Source: Bacteroidia bacterium
GTDB lineage: Bacteria; Bacteroidota; Bacteroidia; 2-12-FULL-35-15
Direction of reading: 5' to 3'
Assembly: GCA_020051175.1 (NCBI GenBank)
Contig: JAGVJJ010000059.1
Span: 1-62,571 of the forward strand
Length of the DNA stretch: 62,571 bases
Shown here: positions 1 to 9,421 of the stretch, piece by piece
Layout of the letters: each line of letters begins with the position of its first letter
Numbering within the stretch: position 1 is the stretch's first letter
The notes under the pieces: generated by a model
The model's input: only the letters and a program-made list of their open reading frames with translations
Told to the model about the DNA's origin: nothing
Database searches by the model: none
Program-made: the position numbers and the translations under genes

Positions 1-236
1 TAGTTATTAGTTATTAGTTATTAGTTATTAGTTATTAGTTATTAGTTATTAGTTATTAGTTATTAGTTATTAGTTATTAGTTATTAGTTATTAGTTATTG
101 GTTATTGGTTATTAGTTATTAGTTATTGGTTATTAGTTATTAGTTATTAGTTATTAGTTATTGGTTATTGGTTATTGGTTATTGGTTATTGGGTTATTGG
201 GTTATTGGTTATTGGTTATTGGTTATTGGGTTATTG
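1..236. repeat. Heptanucleotide tandem array (TAGTTAT/TGGTTAT)
   Basis: The first 98 bases are 14 perfect head-to-tail copies of TAGTTAT. From 99 the copies alternate between TAGTTAT and TGGTTAT, and towards 190-236 they are mainly TGGTTAT with occasional extra G (TGGGTTAT). The array continues beyond the left edge of the window. The reverse complement (ATAACTA/ATAACCA) is the same wording found in degenerate form in other intergenic gaps here (577-602, 12396-12433, 53704-53750). The stop codon of the neighbouring minus-strand small gene lies inside the last units. Confidence 0.95.
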
Positions 237-548
237 GTTGTAGGGGTGCTTGTTCTCATTTAACGATTTGTGTTTCCTTTTTATTAAAATATAAATAATT
301 ACACAGAGAATCCAAACAATAATACAATCAAGTATAAAATTGTTGACAGACCAACCACAATTAGGGGAGTCGCTTCCTCGGCACCAAAATTGGTAATAGT
401 ATTTGAATGGAAAGCCAATATTTGTAACAGGTTTTTGCCTTACTTCACCAATAGTACCGGATAAAAGCGACACCATTACTGTAATATACGATATAACGCA
501 AAACGCTATTGTTGAATAAAGGGTTGCAATAAATAGTTTCCTTATCAT
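231..548 (-). CDS. Small two-helix membrane protein, hypothetical
   Basis: A 105-residue protein with an ATG start at 548. A hydrophobic segment at about residues 5-28 and a second at about 70-90 suggest two transmembrane helices flanking a loop of about 40 residues, which carries two cysteines and several aromatic residues. The basic tail after the second helix (KRKHK) fits a cytoplasmic C-terminus. I do not recognise a family. The stop codon and the last residues come from the tandem array at 1-236, so array growth or shrinkage could change the C-terminus. No partner gene is obvious: the next gene upstream is a minus-strand TPR protein more than 60 bases away. It could also be a spurious ORF, but the helix pattern speaks for a real gene. 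Confidence 0.5.
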   Translation of the reverse strand: MIRKLFIATLYSTIAFCVISYITVMVSLLSGTIGEVRQKPVTNIGFPFKYYYQFWCRGSDSPNCGWSVNNFILDCIIVWILCVIIYILIKRKHKSLNENKHPYNQ

Positions 549-610
549 CTGATGAAAAAAATTATCCTGTTTAATTCAACCAATAACCCAATAACCAATA
601 CCCCCGTGAA

Positions 611-1933
611 CTACTTACAATAATACATTCTTTTACTTATTGCCCCTCCGCTACCCAATGCTTCAGCCCGTTTATAATCTTCGCAGGCATCTTCCAGTTT
701 TCCGTTTGCAATCAGTTGTTCGGCCCTGGCCATATATGCTTTGACATTGCTTTTATCCAGCAAAATGATTTGTGAATAATCCTCAATGGCTCCATTCGTA
801 TCTTTTATTGCGGCACGCAGGATGGCCCTTTTCTCAAACAGCTGAACGTTGTTAGGGGCAATGCTGATGGCTTTGCTCAAGTCCGACAAGGCACCTGTAA
901 CATCATTTTTAGATAAACGCGCAACAGCCCTCTGTTCGTATGCTTCAATGGCTTTGGGATTTAACTCTACTGCTTTGTTGTAATCTTTTAGTGCATCTTC
1001 GTACTTGTTCATAAAGTCGTAGGCATTCCCGCGCAGTATATAGGCTTCCCAATAGGACGATTTCAATTGTATGGCCCTGCTGCAATCCTCCGTAACAGCC
1101 GGATAATCCGGCAAATCGTATTTGGCCTGCGCGCGTACATAATAGGCCCTCGCATTGTCTGGTTCCAGCTGTATAATCCGGTTGCAGTCCTCAATGGCGC
1201 CTTTGTCGTCACCAGCCGCATCGCGCAATTCGGCCCGCTGAAAAAGAATGTTTATATCGTCCGGCTCCAGCTTGAGCCCGGTATCGTAATCTCTCAGCGC
1301 ATTTTTTGTATCGCCCAGTTCCTTATGTTCCAGCGCCCTGTTAAAATAGGCCGAAGCCATATCGGGCTGTACGGCAATAAGTTTATCGAGTATTTCCACC
1401 GATGCCTTGTGATCGCCTAAAACACTGTGTGAATAGGCTTTGTTGATGTAAGCCTTGCTGTATTTAGGGTTCAGGGAAATGGCCTTGTCGTAGTCCTTGA
1501 GCGCATCGGGGTGCATGTTTTGCAGGCTCAGCAGGTATCCCCTGTTATTATAGGATTCGGCCATGCGTGGGTTGAGCTCTATTGCTTTGTTATAATCCTT
1601 AATGGCCATTGAAAAGTCTTTCAGTTCACTATAAGCCGAACCGCGGTTGATATACGCTTCCGTTTTCTGCGGGTTAAGTTTTATAGCTTTTGAATAGTCT
1701 GTTACTGCAGAATCGAATTTGCTCATGCTGGCATAGGTAACCCCCCTGCTGTAATAGGCATCGGCATAGGATGGCTGCAGTGCTATGGCTTTAGTGAAGC
1801 TGGCAATGGCATTGGTGTATTGTTTTTTCAGCAGCTGGGAAGTCCCTTCCTTTACATGCTTTTCGGCCTCTGTTTGAGCAACAGTAACGGAAACAAATAA
1901 TAAGAAAAGCAAAGATGCGGCAAACGTTCTCAT
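611..1933 (-). CDS. Exported TPR-repeat protein
   Basis: About 440 residues. I chose the ATG at 1933 over an upstream in-frame ATG at 1960 because it places a clean signal peptide (MRTFAASLLFLLFVSVTVAQ) at the N-terminus. The rest is an almost uninterrupted run of about twelve 34-residue tetratricopeptide repeats, with recurring motifs such as A-x-x-D-Y-x-K-A-I-x-L-N-P and A-Y-x-N-R-G. TPRs form a superhelical protein-binding scaffold, and the signal peptide places this one in the periplasm or on the envelope. No enzymatic domain is present. The gene stands alone, with the YdeI-like gene more than 50 bases upstream. The family assignment is firm, but the partner is unknown. Confidence 0.9.
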   Translation of the reverse strand: MRTFAASLLFLLFVSVTVAQTEAEKHVKEGTSQLLKKQYTNAIASFTKAIALQPSYADAYYSRGVTYASMSKFDSAVTDYSKAIKLNPQKTEAYINRGSAYSELKDFSMAIKDYNKAIELNPRMAESYNNRGYLLSLQNMHPDALKDYDKAISLNPKYSKAYINKAYSHSVLGDHKASVEILDKLIAVQPDMASAYFNRALEHKELGDTKNALRDYDTGLKLEPDDINILFQRAELRDAAGDDKGAIEDCNRIIQLEPDNARAYYVRAQAKYDLPDYPAVTEDCSRAIQLKSSYWEAYILRGNAYDFMNKYEDALKDYNKAVELNPKAIEAYEQRAVARLSKNDVTGALSDLSKAISIAPNNVQLFEKRAILRAAIKDTNGAIEDYSQIILLDKSNVKAYMARAEQLIANGKLEDACEDYKRAEALGSGGAISKRMYYCK

Positions 1934-1985
1934 ATCAATGTATAAGCTTTCTGGGACCAATCACTTGTAAATATACCAAATTTTA

Positions 1986-2579
1986 TCAGGATTTTCCTGA
2001 GGGTTTCGTATAGTTCAGGCGTTTCAGCTTTTCGCCCGCAGCGCTTGCTTCAATGAGCTCGTTGAGCCTGCTTAGCTGTGTTTTTTCCTGTTTTGCTGTC
2101 ATTACCAGGTGTATTGCCGTTTTGCGGTAGGAGGGAGCTAGTGTATTAAAGAAGGTCCATGCTTTTTTATTGGCTTTGAACTTTTTTTCAAAATCAGGCG
2201 AAAGGTCAGTAACACCTTTCTGCTCATAAGCGTAGATTTTTGATTTTTGTTCTTTACGCTTTTCAAAAGCTGCTATGCCTTCGGGTAGCATCAGTCCTTT
2301 GGCAGTGAGTTCTTCCACTTTTTTTATATTTATCGCGCTCCATGTACTATGCGTTTTGCGAGGGGTAAAGCGTATGCAGTAGCTTTCATCGTCAATGGAT
2401 CTGCGTATGCCATCAATCCAGCCAAAACAAAGGGCCTGGTCAACTGATTCGGGCCAGGTGATACTGGGTTTTCCGCTGTTTGTTTTATAGAAACCAACAA
2501 TCAGCTCCTTTGCTTTCTGGTGGTTCTTTTGCAGCCATTTGCGGAAGTCTGCTGGTGTTTTAAAAAATACCGGGCTCAT
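1986..2579 (-). CDS. YdeI/OmdA-family protein
   Basis: About 197 residues from the ATG at 2579; a second ATG at 2597 would add six residues. The sequence matches the YdeI/OmpD-associated (OmdA) family, with the N-terminal block F-x-T-P-A-D-F-R-K-W-L, the central F-G-W-I-D-G-I-R motif, R-F-T-P-R-K and S-x-W-S near residue 80, and a basic helical C-terminus. Members are small cytoplasmic proteins linked loosely to antimicrobial peptide or bacteriocin tolerance; the biochemical role is not established. A divergent relative lies at 34298-34885. The neighbours do not form an operon with it, because the next upstream gene is divergent (start at 2680). Confidence 0.85.
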   Translation of the reverse strand: MSPVFFKTPADFRKWLQKNHQKAKELIVGFYKTNSGKPSITWPESVDQALCFGWIDGIRRSIDDESYCIRFTPRKTHSTWSAINIKKVEELTAKGLMLPEGIAAFEKRKEQKSKIYAYEQKGVTDLSPDFEKKFKANKKAWTFFNTLAPSYRKTAIHLVMTAKQEKTQLSRLNELIEASAAGEKLKRLNYTKPSGKS

Positions 2580-2679
2580 AAAAATTCTTTGGAGCAAATA
2601 TACTATTCCGTTGTCAATGCTTGCTAATACCGAATAATTTCCCGTACTTGGTATAAGTCAACTTTAAATTACAGAATAA

Positions 2680-5097
2680 ATGAAATTGAAAAAACTATTA
2701 TGCACACTGCTTGTGGGACATATTTTGACTACTTCTTTGATTGCACAAAACCTGAATGTTGTTTTGCAATCGCACCTGACATATCCCAACCAGACCTGTG
2801 CCAACATTTGCGGGTATGTGGACTCCTTAGGCAATGAATATGCACTGGTGGGGGCTTCGCTCGGGATGTCCATAGTAGATGTTACTGATCCTGCGAACCC
2901 GGTAGAAGTGATACAGATACCGGGGCCGGATAATTTGTGGAGAGAGATAAAAGTGCGTGGGAAATATGCCTATGTTACTACTGAAGGAGGTGGCGGTTTG
3001 CAGATTGTAAACCTTAGCAGTTTGCCTAATACCGCAGGCATTACCTACCACGATTGGACTGGTGATGGAATCATTGCCGGACAGCTAGGGAGCATTCATG
3101 CATTGCACATTGATAATCAGTTTGTGTATTTGTATGGCAGCAATTTGTTCAACGGGGGAGCCATTGTGGCCGATTTGACCGATCCATGGAACCCTGTATA
3201 TGTTGGGAATTATGAAGTAGGGACAGGTAATGCCGCTTATGTCCACGATGGTTATGTGCGTAATGATACTTTGTATGCAGGTCATATTTTTTCGGGCTAT
3301 TTTTCTGTTGTGGATTTTACCAATAAGTCTAATCCTGTTGAGCTGGTAAACCAGTTTACACCAAGTAATTTTACGCACAATACCTGGCTTTCGGGCAATA
3401 GTAAAGTGTTGTTTACTACCGATGAAGTGGATGATTCTTACCTGACATCATACGATATTTCGGACCTTTCAAACATTAACGAGCTGGACAGGATACAGTC
3501 CAATCCCGGCTCTAACTCAATGGTTCACAATGTACATATTATCAATGTTGGGGGTAATGATTATGCAGTTACATCCTGGTATGCCGATGGTTTCACGATT
3601 GTGGATGCAGGCCGTCCACAGAACCTTGTACAGGTGGGGAATTATGATACGTATGCACCTTCAGGCCCTGGTTCAGATGGCGCCTGGGGTGTTTATCCCT
3701 TCCTGCCTTCCGGAACAATTGTAGTTTCTAATATTGATGAAGGACTGTTTGTTTTTACGCCAACGTATACCCGTGCCTGCTACCTTGAAGGCCATGTAAC
3801 TACGGATTGCGGTGGACAGCTGAACAATGTGCAGGTAACGGTAACTTCGGCCAATATCAATGAAACTACTGATATTGAAGGATTGTACAAGACAGGTACC
3901 TCTGTTCCCGGAACTTACAATGTGACCTTTTCAAAACCGGGGTATGTATCACAAACTATCAACGGTGTAGTGCTTTCGGCAGGGAACGTTACCACGCTTG
4001 ACGTGCAGATGTCTACTTCGGATGCTGCATTCACTTTAAATGGTACTACAACTCTTGCGTCTGCAACTACTGCAATTCCTGGTGTGCAGGTAAGCATAAG
4101 CAATTCGGATAATTCATTCAATTTTGTTTCGGATGCAAATGGTGAATTTTCCAGCTGCAATGTAGTGGCTGACAATGATTATTTTCTGAATGCCGGAAAA
4201 TGGGGTTATGTAATGTATTGTGCTTCCAACCAGACAATAGACTCGGTAAACAGTACGGTAGCCCTGGCGCTTTCGCCAGGCTATTCCGATGATTTTACTT
4301 TTGACTTTGGCTGGACAGTTAATTCTACAGCCACTACAGGGGCATGGCAGCGTGTTATCCCATCACCTACTGATTACAACGGTCTTGATGCGAACCCCGG
4401 TATAGATGTTCCAACTGATTGCGCTAATATGGCTTATGTTACAGGTAATTCAGGCAACAACAGCTCGGATGATGACATTGATGGTGGTTTCACGGAATTG
4501 AAATCGCCACTGTTTGATTTGAGCTCTTATGCTATTCCTTACATTAATTATTCACGTTGGTTTTTTAACAATGGTGGTAATAGTGACCCGAATGATTCAT
4601 TGTGCATATACATCAGTAACGGTACACAAACCGCGCTGGTGGAATATGTGCTTGCTTCAACACCGGGAAATTCAACATGGGTAAGTAAAGGTTTCAGAAT
4701 ATCGGATTTTGTTGTCCCTTCGTCTACCATGCGGTTGATTGTTCGTACTGCAGATGACAGCCCCGGACATATCGTGGAAGCCGGTTTTGACAAGTTCTAT
4801 ATCAGCGAAGGGCCTAGTGGTGTGGAAACGGTAATAATGGATAAATCAAGTATCCAGGCATATCCTAACCCCTTTGCGGATGACCTAACACTTTCTTATA
4901 CTTTAAATAACGGGATAGTTGCCGGAGCTGCCGTTTGTATTACCGACATTTCGGGCAGAACAGTAAGCCGTGTGCCCTTGGTACAAGCCAGTGGCGCTAT
5001 TACCCTGAATGCTGAGTTTGAGGCAGGGGTGTATTTTGTGAGGATAATGAATGGGGATGAAAGTACTGAGCCGGTAAAGGTGGTGAAGATGAAGTAG
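2680..5097 (+). CDS. T9SS-exported choice-of-anchor-B protein (LVIVD repeats)
   Basis: 805 residues. A signal peptide (to about residue 22, ending SLIAQ) leads into a choice-of-anchor-B type region with LVIVD-like repeats (for example MSIVDVTDPANPVEV and FSVVDFTNKSNPVEL), expected to fold as a beta-propeller, up to about residue 365. Two carboxypeptidase-regulatory-like Ig modules follow at about 370-530, then a MAM-like jelly-roll region at about 540-715. The C-terminal 85 residues are a type-A T9SS sorting domain (YPNPF at the start, GVYFVRI near the end). The protein is therefore expected on the cell surface or released. It is transcribed alone between two oppositely oriented genes. The ligand is unknown. 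Confidence 0.9.
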   Translation: MKLKKLLCTLLVGHILTTSLIAQNLNVVLQSHLTYPNQTCANICGYVDSLGNEYALVGASLGMSIVDVTDPANPVEVIQIPGPDNLWREIKVRGKYAYVTTEGGGGLQIVNLSSLPNTAGITYHDWTGDGIIAGQLGSIHALHIDNQFVYLYGSNLFNGGAIVADLTDPWNPVYVGNYEVGTGNAAYVHDGYVRNDTLYAGHIFSGYFSVVDFTNKSNPVELVNQFTPSNFTHNTWLSGNSKVLFTTDEVDDSYLTSYDISDLSNINELDRIQSNPGSNSMVHNVHIINVGGNDYAVTSWYADGFTIVDAGRPQNLVQVGNYDTYAPSGPGSDGAWGVYPFLPSGTIVVSNIDEGLFVFTPTYTRACYLEGHVTTDCGGQLNNVQVTVTSANINETTDIEGLYKTGTSVPGTYNVTFSKPGYVSQTINGVVLSAGNVTTLDVQMSTSDAAFTLNGTTTLASATTAIPGVQVSISNSDNSFNFVSDANGEFSSCNVVADNDYFLNAGKWGYVMYCASNQTIDSVNSTVALALSPGYSDDFTFDFGWTVNSTATTGAWQRVIPSPTDYNGLDANPGIDVPTDCANMAYVTGNSGNNSSDDDIDGGFTELKSPLFDLSSYAIPYINYSRWFFNNGGNSDPNDSLCIYISNGTQTALVEYVLASTPGNSTWVSKGFRISDFVVPSSTMRLIVRTADDSPGHIVEAGFDKFYISEGPSGVETVIMDKSSIQAYPNPFADDLTLSYTLNNGIVAGAAVCITDISGRTVSRVPLVQASGAITLNAEFEAGVYFVRIMNGDESTEPVKVVKMK

Positions 5098-5165
5098 GGA
5101 GGGAATGAGGTGACATTGTAATGATCAGTATTGTTTTTTCATGGTATCTAGAACTAAACATTCAT

Positions 5166-5789
5166 CTACAAAGCTTTTAACTCATTCATCAAATTCTCCC
5201 TCGCCTGTTTCTCAAATTTATCAAAAAAATACTGTGTTTTAAAAATGCGCTCCATGTTCAGGAAGTGCTTTAAAACCTTTTTACGGCCGGGGTTGTATAG
5301 TAAATCAGGATAGATGGAGAATTCCTTTCTCACCTGTTTCGCATATTGCAAATAAGTGTCCTGTGTCTGGCCCAGGATGGACAAATCCGCATCTGTGAAA
5401 TAATCGGTATCCGTATCTCTGCCAGTGGTATGTGCCTTTGTTGCTAAAATAAGGGATACGCACTTTTCAGTTCTGTCCTTGGGGAAGCCAAGTTCACCAA
5501 GCCTTTTGCTTGCAATGCCGGCACTATCTTCTTCATTGCTTTTACTGGTGGCTTTGTAAACAATATCATGGTAAAAGATAGCAAACAATACCGTTTCCCA
5601 GTCTTTGATGTTTGCTTTAACATCTTCTAAAACAATCAGCAGATTTTCAAGATGGGCTAAAGTATGGTAATAGCGGCTTTTGCCGGTATACATTGTTTCT
5701 ATTTCCTGCCAGAGCTTTTCCGCTAAAGCTGTATTGCTTGTGTATAGAGCGGTAAGTGTAATAAAAATTGGTTTGAGAGGTGAGTCCAT
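5166..5789 (-). CDS. HD-superfamily metal-dependent phosphohydrolase
   Basis: 207 residues, ATG start at 5789. It resembles the predicted metal-dependent HD phosphohydrolases of the COG4339 type: the first histidines lie in YYHTLAHLENLL (about residue 40), the HD pair in the FYHDIVY block (about residue 73), and a later acidic D-A-D-L-S-I-L-G motif (about 132) completes the metal site. Substrate and pathway are unknown; these proteins are small, soluble and cytoplasmic. It lies 16 bases downstream of the RDD membrane-protein gene, so the two are probably one transcript. No sign of truncation. Confidence 0.85.
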   Translation of the reverse strand: MDSPLKPIFITLTALYTSNTALAEKLWQEIETMYTGKSRYYHTLAHLENLLIVLEDVKANIKDWETVLFAIFYHDIVYKATSKSNEEDSAGIASKRLGELGFPKDRTEKCVSLILATKAHTTGRDTDTDYFTDADLSILGQTQDTYLQYAKQVRKEFSIYPDLLYNPGRKKVLKHFLNMERIFKTQYFFDKFEKQARENLMNELKAL

Positions 5790-5805
5790 TTTTTGTAAAG
5801 TTGGT

Positions 5806-6735
5806 TCATGCCTGTACTTCTACAGGTTCTTCCCCCTTTTCTTTTATTACCCTTGTTTCGCTGATACTATCATGCCAACCTCTCGAACCCAAAAATGAAA
5901 ATGGCTCAAAAGGTATATAACGGCAAAATGTTCTCAATACTGACAATTTGAAATCTATTTTATCACCGTCACTTGTTGTTGTTCTCGTTTCGGTTAAAAA
6001 TTTAGCAGGGGTAGCGCCAAAAACAGTTTCAAAAAATGGAAAGTAAATTAGGCTGAATAAAACCAACAGAGTGAAAATGGCCATAGATTGTCCTGCAACC
6101 CTTTCAACAGCACCTACACCAAGCTCATAAGACAATCTGCTAAGTGGTGAAAGGAGCAATAGGCAGATAAATGTATCGAGTACATGATGAAAAAAACGCT
6201 GCCATTTACTCGCATCAATAAATTCGTCTTCTTTCTGCTGGGCCTGGTAATTTTCATCGGTTGCTGGTTTCATGGTTTGATTCAGTGTTTTCAATACTTT
6301 TAGTGAAATATAGAACCACAATATGTTAACTGTCACGTACATAAAAAAATGTATCCATGAATGTACAACAGGAGACAAAGAGCTAAATTGAATAAACAGG
6401 TTGCCAAATAGCATTATCAGATGATTCAAGGCAATAATGGAAAAGGCGAAACGTACCAGTCGTATCTTCTTTTGATTTGATAACAAAAAAATAATTCCAC
6501 CTGTCAGCATCAATGCATTAAAAAGCAGGTTCAGGTAATTGATCCCTTCAAAATGAAAAACAAGTAGTCTCGGGTTAAACATGAGCAGAGACACAGGACG
6601 TAAGCAATTTACCATGACAGTATACATGGTAGGCGTTGATAAGTCCGGGTTAGCATGAAGCAGTTTAACAAGCTCTGTGGCAATTCCAATTCCAGCGATG
6701 AGCAATGTAAGTTTACCAATTGTTTTCAGGTTCAT
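5806..6735 (-). CDS. RDD-family multi-helix membrane protein
   Basis: 309 residues with ATG at 6735. The N-terminal half has about four hydrophobic segments (residues 8-25, 65-85, 95-115 and 128-148). After a charged linker, the C-terminal half is an RDD-like module: W-x-R-F-x-H-H-V-L-D-T-F, a YFPFFE-TVFGATPAKFL block and a late R-x-F-C-R-Y-I-P-F motif, with two further helices. The RDD signature is partly altered (H for R/D in the first helix). RDD proteins are implicated in transport or envelope functions, but none can be assigned here. It is followed after 16 bases by the HD phosphohydrolase gene, probably as one operon. Confidence 0.8.
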   Translation of the reverse strand: MNLKTIGKLTLLIAGIGIATELVKLLHANPDLSTPTMYTVMVNCLRPVSLLMFNPRLLVFHFEGINYLNLLFNALMLTGGIIFLLSNQKKIRLVRFAFSIIALNHLIMLFGNLFIQFSSLSPVVHSWIHFFMYVTVNILWFYISLKVLKTLNQTMKPATDENYQAQQKEDEFIDASKWQRFFHHVLDTFICLLLLSPLSRLSYELGVGAVERVAGQSMAIFTLLVLFSLIYFPFFETVFGATPAKFLTETRTTTSDGDKIDFKLSVLRTFCRYIPFEPFSFLGSRGWHDSISETRVIKEKGEEPVEVQA

Positions 6736-6866
6736 ATTTTTTGATCGGTTTAAAGATTGTACCTACTACTGTGAATTGTTTTATTTCACTTGATCGAAAA
6801 ATAAAGGGACTACAAATGTGGTTGAATTTTCACATTTATAGCCCCTTAAAATATATTCAAAAAACT

Positions 6867-6895
6867 AACACCCCGTATTAAAAAATACAGGTGTT
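6867..6895 (-). terminator. Rho-independent terminator of the PUR gene
   Basis: On the minus strand AACACC-TGTATT pairs with AATACG-GGTGTT around an A/T loop, and the stem is followed after AG by six T. It lies 18 bases past the stop of the DUF3276 gene, where a terminator is expected. Confidence 0.75.
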
Positions 6896-6912
6896 AAACA
6901 CTGTATTTTTCT

Positions 6913-7281
6913 TTATTTATCTAAATCCTCAAAGCTCACATCCGAATAGCTGCTTCCTTTTGCTGAATCAGCTACTACAGCAGTTGGTATTTCGGTGGAG
7001 TGGTTGTTCTCCGCTGTTGGAGAAATGGATTTGATATGTGCAATCACTTCGGTAAGGCCTTCGGCAAATTTTTCAAAGTCTTCTTTGTACAAAAACAGTT
7101 TGTGTTTTTCATAAAAGAATTTCCCGTCATCACCAAAGCGTTTTTTGCTTTCTGTTATGGTCAGATAGTAATCATTTCCTTTGGTGCTCTTCACATCAAA
7201 AAAATAAGTTCTTTTCCCAGCCCTTACAGCTTTCGAGAAAATTTCCTCTCTGTCCTCATGCTTTTCAAATCCTTCTTCCAT
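6913..7281 (-). CDS. DUF3276 / PUR-alpha-like nucleic-acid-binding protein
   Basis: 122 residues, ATG at 7281. Residues 10-90 match the single PUR repeat of the DUF3276 family typical of Bacteroidota and spirochaetes: EEIFSKAVRAGKRTYFFDVK, then G-N-D-Y-Y-L-T-I-T-E-S-K, and a K-H-K-L-F-L-Y-K-E-D-F helix. The last 30 residues are acidic and low in complexity. PUR proteins bind single-stranded DNA or RNA and can act as regulators (BpuR of Borrelia is the known bacterial example). The gene is monocistronic with its own terminator at 6867-6895. Its target here is unknown. Confidence 0.9.
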   Translation of the reverse strand: MEEGFEKHEDREEIFSKAVRAGKRTYFFDVKSTKGNDYYLTITESKKRFGDDGKFFYEKHKLFLYKEDFEKFAEGLTEVIAHIKSISPTAENNHSTEIPTAVVADSAKGSSYSDVSFEDLDK

Positions 7282-7499
7282 CGTAATAATTCTTTAGTTT
7301 ATCGTTTATATTAATTAATTTGACAAATTTTTACAAAAAAAATCTTAAAAGCAAGGTTTGTTAATAACTTTTTTTTAGTTACGGTTAAAATAAGGTTAAT
7401 TATCGGCTTGTTTTGGTAGAATATCTACAGATATGGTAGAATTTAGTGCTTTTTTGTGCAACTAACGATGTAAAAAGCTGCTTATTGCTTTTAGTCCTT

Positions 7500-9182
7500 T
7501 TACAGGGCGTTTGCCAGCTGCTGAAGCCGGTTGAGTTCGGCATAAATACCATTTTGGGCGAGCAGCTCCTGGTGGCTGCCCTGCTCGGCAATACGGCAAG
7601 CCTCAAGCACAAGTATGTGATCGGCACTTTTCACGGAAGAAACACGGTGGCTGATAATTACCGAAGTGCGGCCCTTCATCAGCTTTTTAAGGTTGTTAAG
7701 GATTTCTTCTTCTGTTTCCGTATCTACAGCCGACAGGCAATCATCAAATATGAGTAGTTTAGGTTCTTTAATGATGGCCCTGGCAATGGAAATACGCTGT
7801 TTTTGTCCACCAGAAAGTGTAATTCCCCTTTCGCCAACTATCGTTTCAAATTTTGCCGGAAATTCCATGATGTTGGAGTAAACCGCGGCATTGCGTGCAG
7901 CCTGTTCTACCAGCTGGGAAGTGTTTTTGTCAGTATGCAGCCCGAAACGGATATTGTTGGCAATGGTATCTGAAAATAAAAATACCTCCTGTGGAACATA
8001 TCCGGTTTGCTGGCGTATGTCATTGAGGTTCAGCTCAGTAATATTTTTGCCATCCAACAGTATTTCGCCTGAATCTACATTGTACAACCTGCACATAAGG
8101 TTGGCAATGGTAGATTTGCCTGCTCCTGTTGCGCCTATAATTGCCAGGGAACTGCCTTTCTTTACTTTAAAGGAAACATTGTCAAGCGCTTTGATGCCTG
8201 AATCGGGATAGGTGAAACTGACATTCTTAAATTCTATATCTCCTTCAATAACAGTATGTTGTAGTGTTGGATTTATAATGTCAGGGCGGGTTTTTAAAAA
8301 CTGGTTGATACGCGTTTGTGAAGCCGCTGCCCGCTGCACAAGCGATGTAACCCACCCCAGTGATGTAATAGGCCAGGTAAGCGAGTTTACGAGCAATACA
8401 AATTTGATGATGTTCCCGAAACTGATTTCACCGTTAATAACAAGCTTACCCCCGATGTAAACAATAAAAATGGTGCTTAAACCAATCAGCAGCAGCATAA
8501 GCGGCTGGAACAGCGACTCTACTTTAACAAGGCCTATGGTACGTGTGCGGTACGCATCACTCTCCTGTGCAAATTTAGAGGTGGAATAATCCTCTCTCCC
8601 GTATGCCTTCAGTACGCGGATGCCTGAAAAAGCTTCCTGCGTATGTGTTGTAATATCGGAAAGTTGTTCCTGTATTTCAGTACTTTTCTGGTTTATTTTC
8701 TGGCTCACAATGTAAATGGAAACCACCAGGATAGGTAGTGGAAGTAGCACATATACAGTTAGTTCCGGGTTTATGGCAATCATGGCAACAATGGAAAATA
8801 GTACCCTGAAACCTGTGTTCAATATATACATCACCGCAGGACCAATGTACATCCGCACACGGCTCACATCTTCACTGATACGGTTCATCATGTCACCGGT
8901 GTTGTGGCGTTTGTAAAATGCCAGATCCAGCTCCTGGTACTTTGCAAATACCTCATTTTTAAGGTCGTACTCAATCAGGCGCGACATTACAATAATGGTT
9001 TGACGTGTAAGGAACAGGAATACACCACTCAACACTGCTACCAGCAGGATAAGCAGTGCATAATAAGATAATTCTTTGATTATTATATCATTACTGGTTT
9101 TACCGATGTTTTCTTTGATGTAATCGGCAGCTTTTTGAGCATAGGTAAAACTATCAACTGCAAAATAGTTGGAAATGCCCAC
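7500..9182 (-). CDS. ABC exporter, fused permease and ATPase (MsbA-like)
   Basis: 560 residues counted from the GTG at 9182. A six-helix exporter membrane domain (about residues 40-290, with the coupling-helix region NTGDMMNRISEDVSRVR) precedes a complete nucleotide-binding domain: Walker A GATGAGKST, Q-loop YVPQEVFLFSD, signature TLSGGQKQR, Walker B LLIFDD and the H-loop SHR. The family exports lipids or drugs from the inner membrane. The listed start is unlikely to be the true one: the frame stays open upstream and reads LKSLQHINKYFLKYKWRLLL, the usual first basic segment and helix of these exporters, to a CTG at 9254 with no ATG, GTG or TTG between. The real protein is probably about 584 residues. 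Confidence 0.92.
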   Translation of the reverse strand: MGISNYFAVDSFTYAQKAADYIKENIGKTSNDIIIKELSYYALLILLVAVLSGVFLFLTRQTIIVMSRLIEYDLKNEVFAKYQELDLAFYKRHNTGDMMNRISEDVSRVRMYIGPAVMYILNTGFRVLFSIVAMIAINPELTVYVLLPLPILVVSIYIVSQKINQKSTEIQEQLSDITTHTQEAFSGIRVLKAYGREDYSTSKFAQESDAYRTRTIGLVKVESLFQPLMLLLIGLSTIFIVYIGGKLVINGEISFGNIIKFVLLVNSLTWPITSLGWVTSLVQRAAASQTRINQFLKTRPDIINPTLQHTVIEGDIEFKNVSFTYPDSGIKALDNVSFKVKKGSSLAIIGATGAGKSTIANLMCRLYNVDSGEILLDGKNITELNLNDIRQQTGYVPQEVFLFSDTIANNIRFGLHTDKNTSQLVEQAARNAAVYSNIMEFPAKFETIVGERGITLSGGQKQRISIARAIIKEPKLLIFDDCLSAVDTETEEEILNNLKKLMKGRTSVIISHRVSSVKSADHILVLEACRIAEQGSHQELLAQNGIYAELNRLQQLANAL

Positions 9183-9421
9183 AAAAACAACCCCCAGAAG
9201 CAGCCGCCACTTATACTTCAGAAAGTACTTGTTGATATGTTGAAGTGATTTCAGCCTAAAATTTATTTTAACGATTTTAATACTATGAGTATTCGCTATT
9301 TTGGTTACTTTTGTCCGCCCATAAGGGTTACGAATAAACGAAACATGATTGAATTGTTTGAGGGCACAAAAGTACTCAATTAAAAGAGGTCAGTATTTAA
9401 ATTTTCAAAAACATTTATTTT

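Noticed and set aside
1..236. CRISPR array at the left edge
   Set aside because: The repeat unit is seven bases with no spacers of unique sequence, and no cas gene is present.
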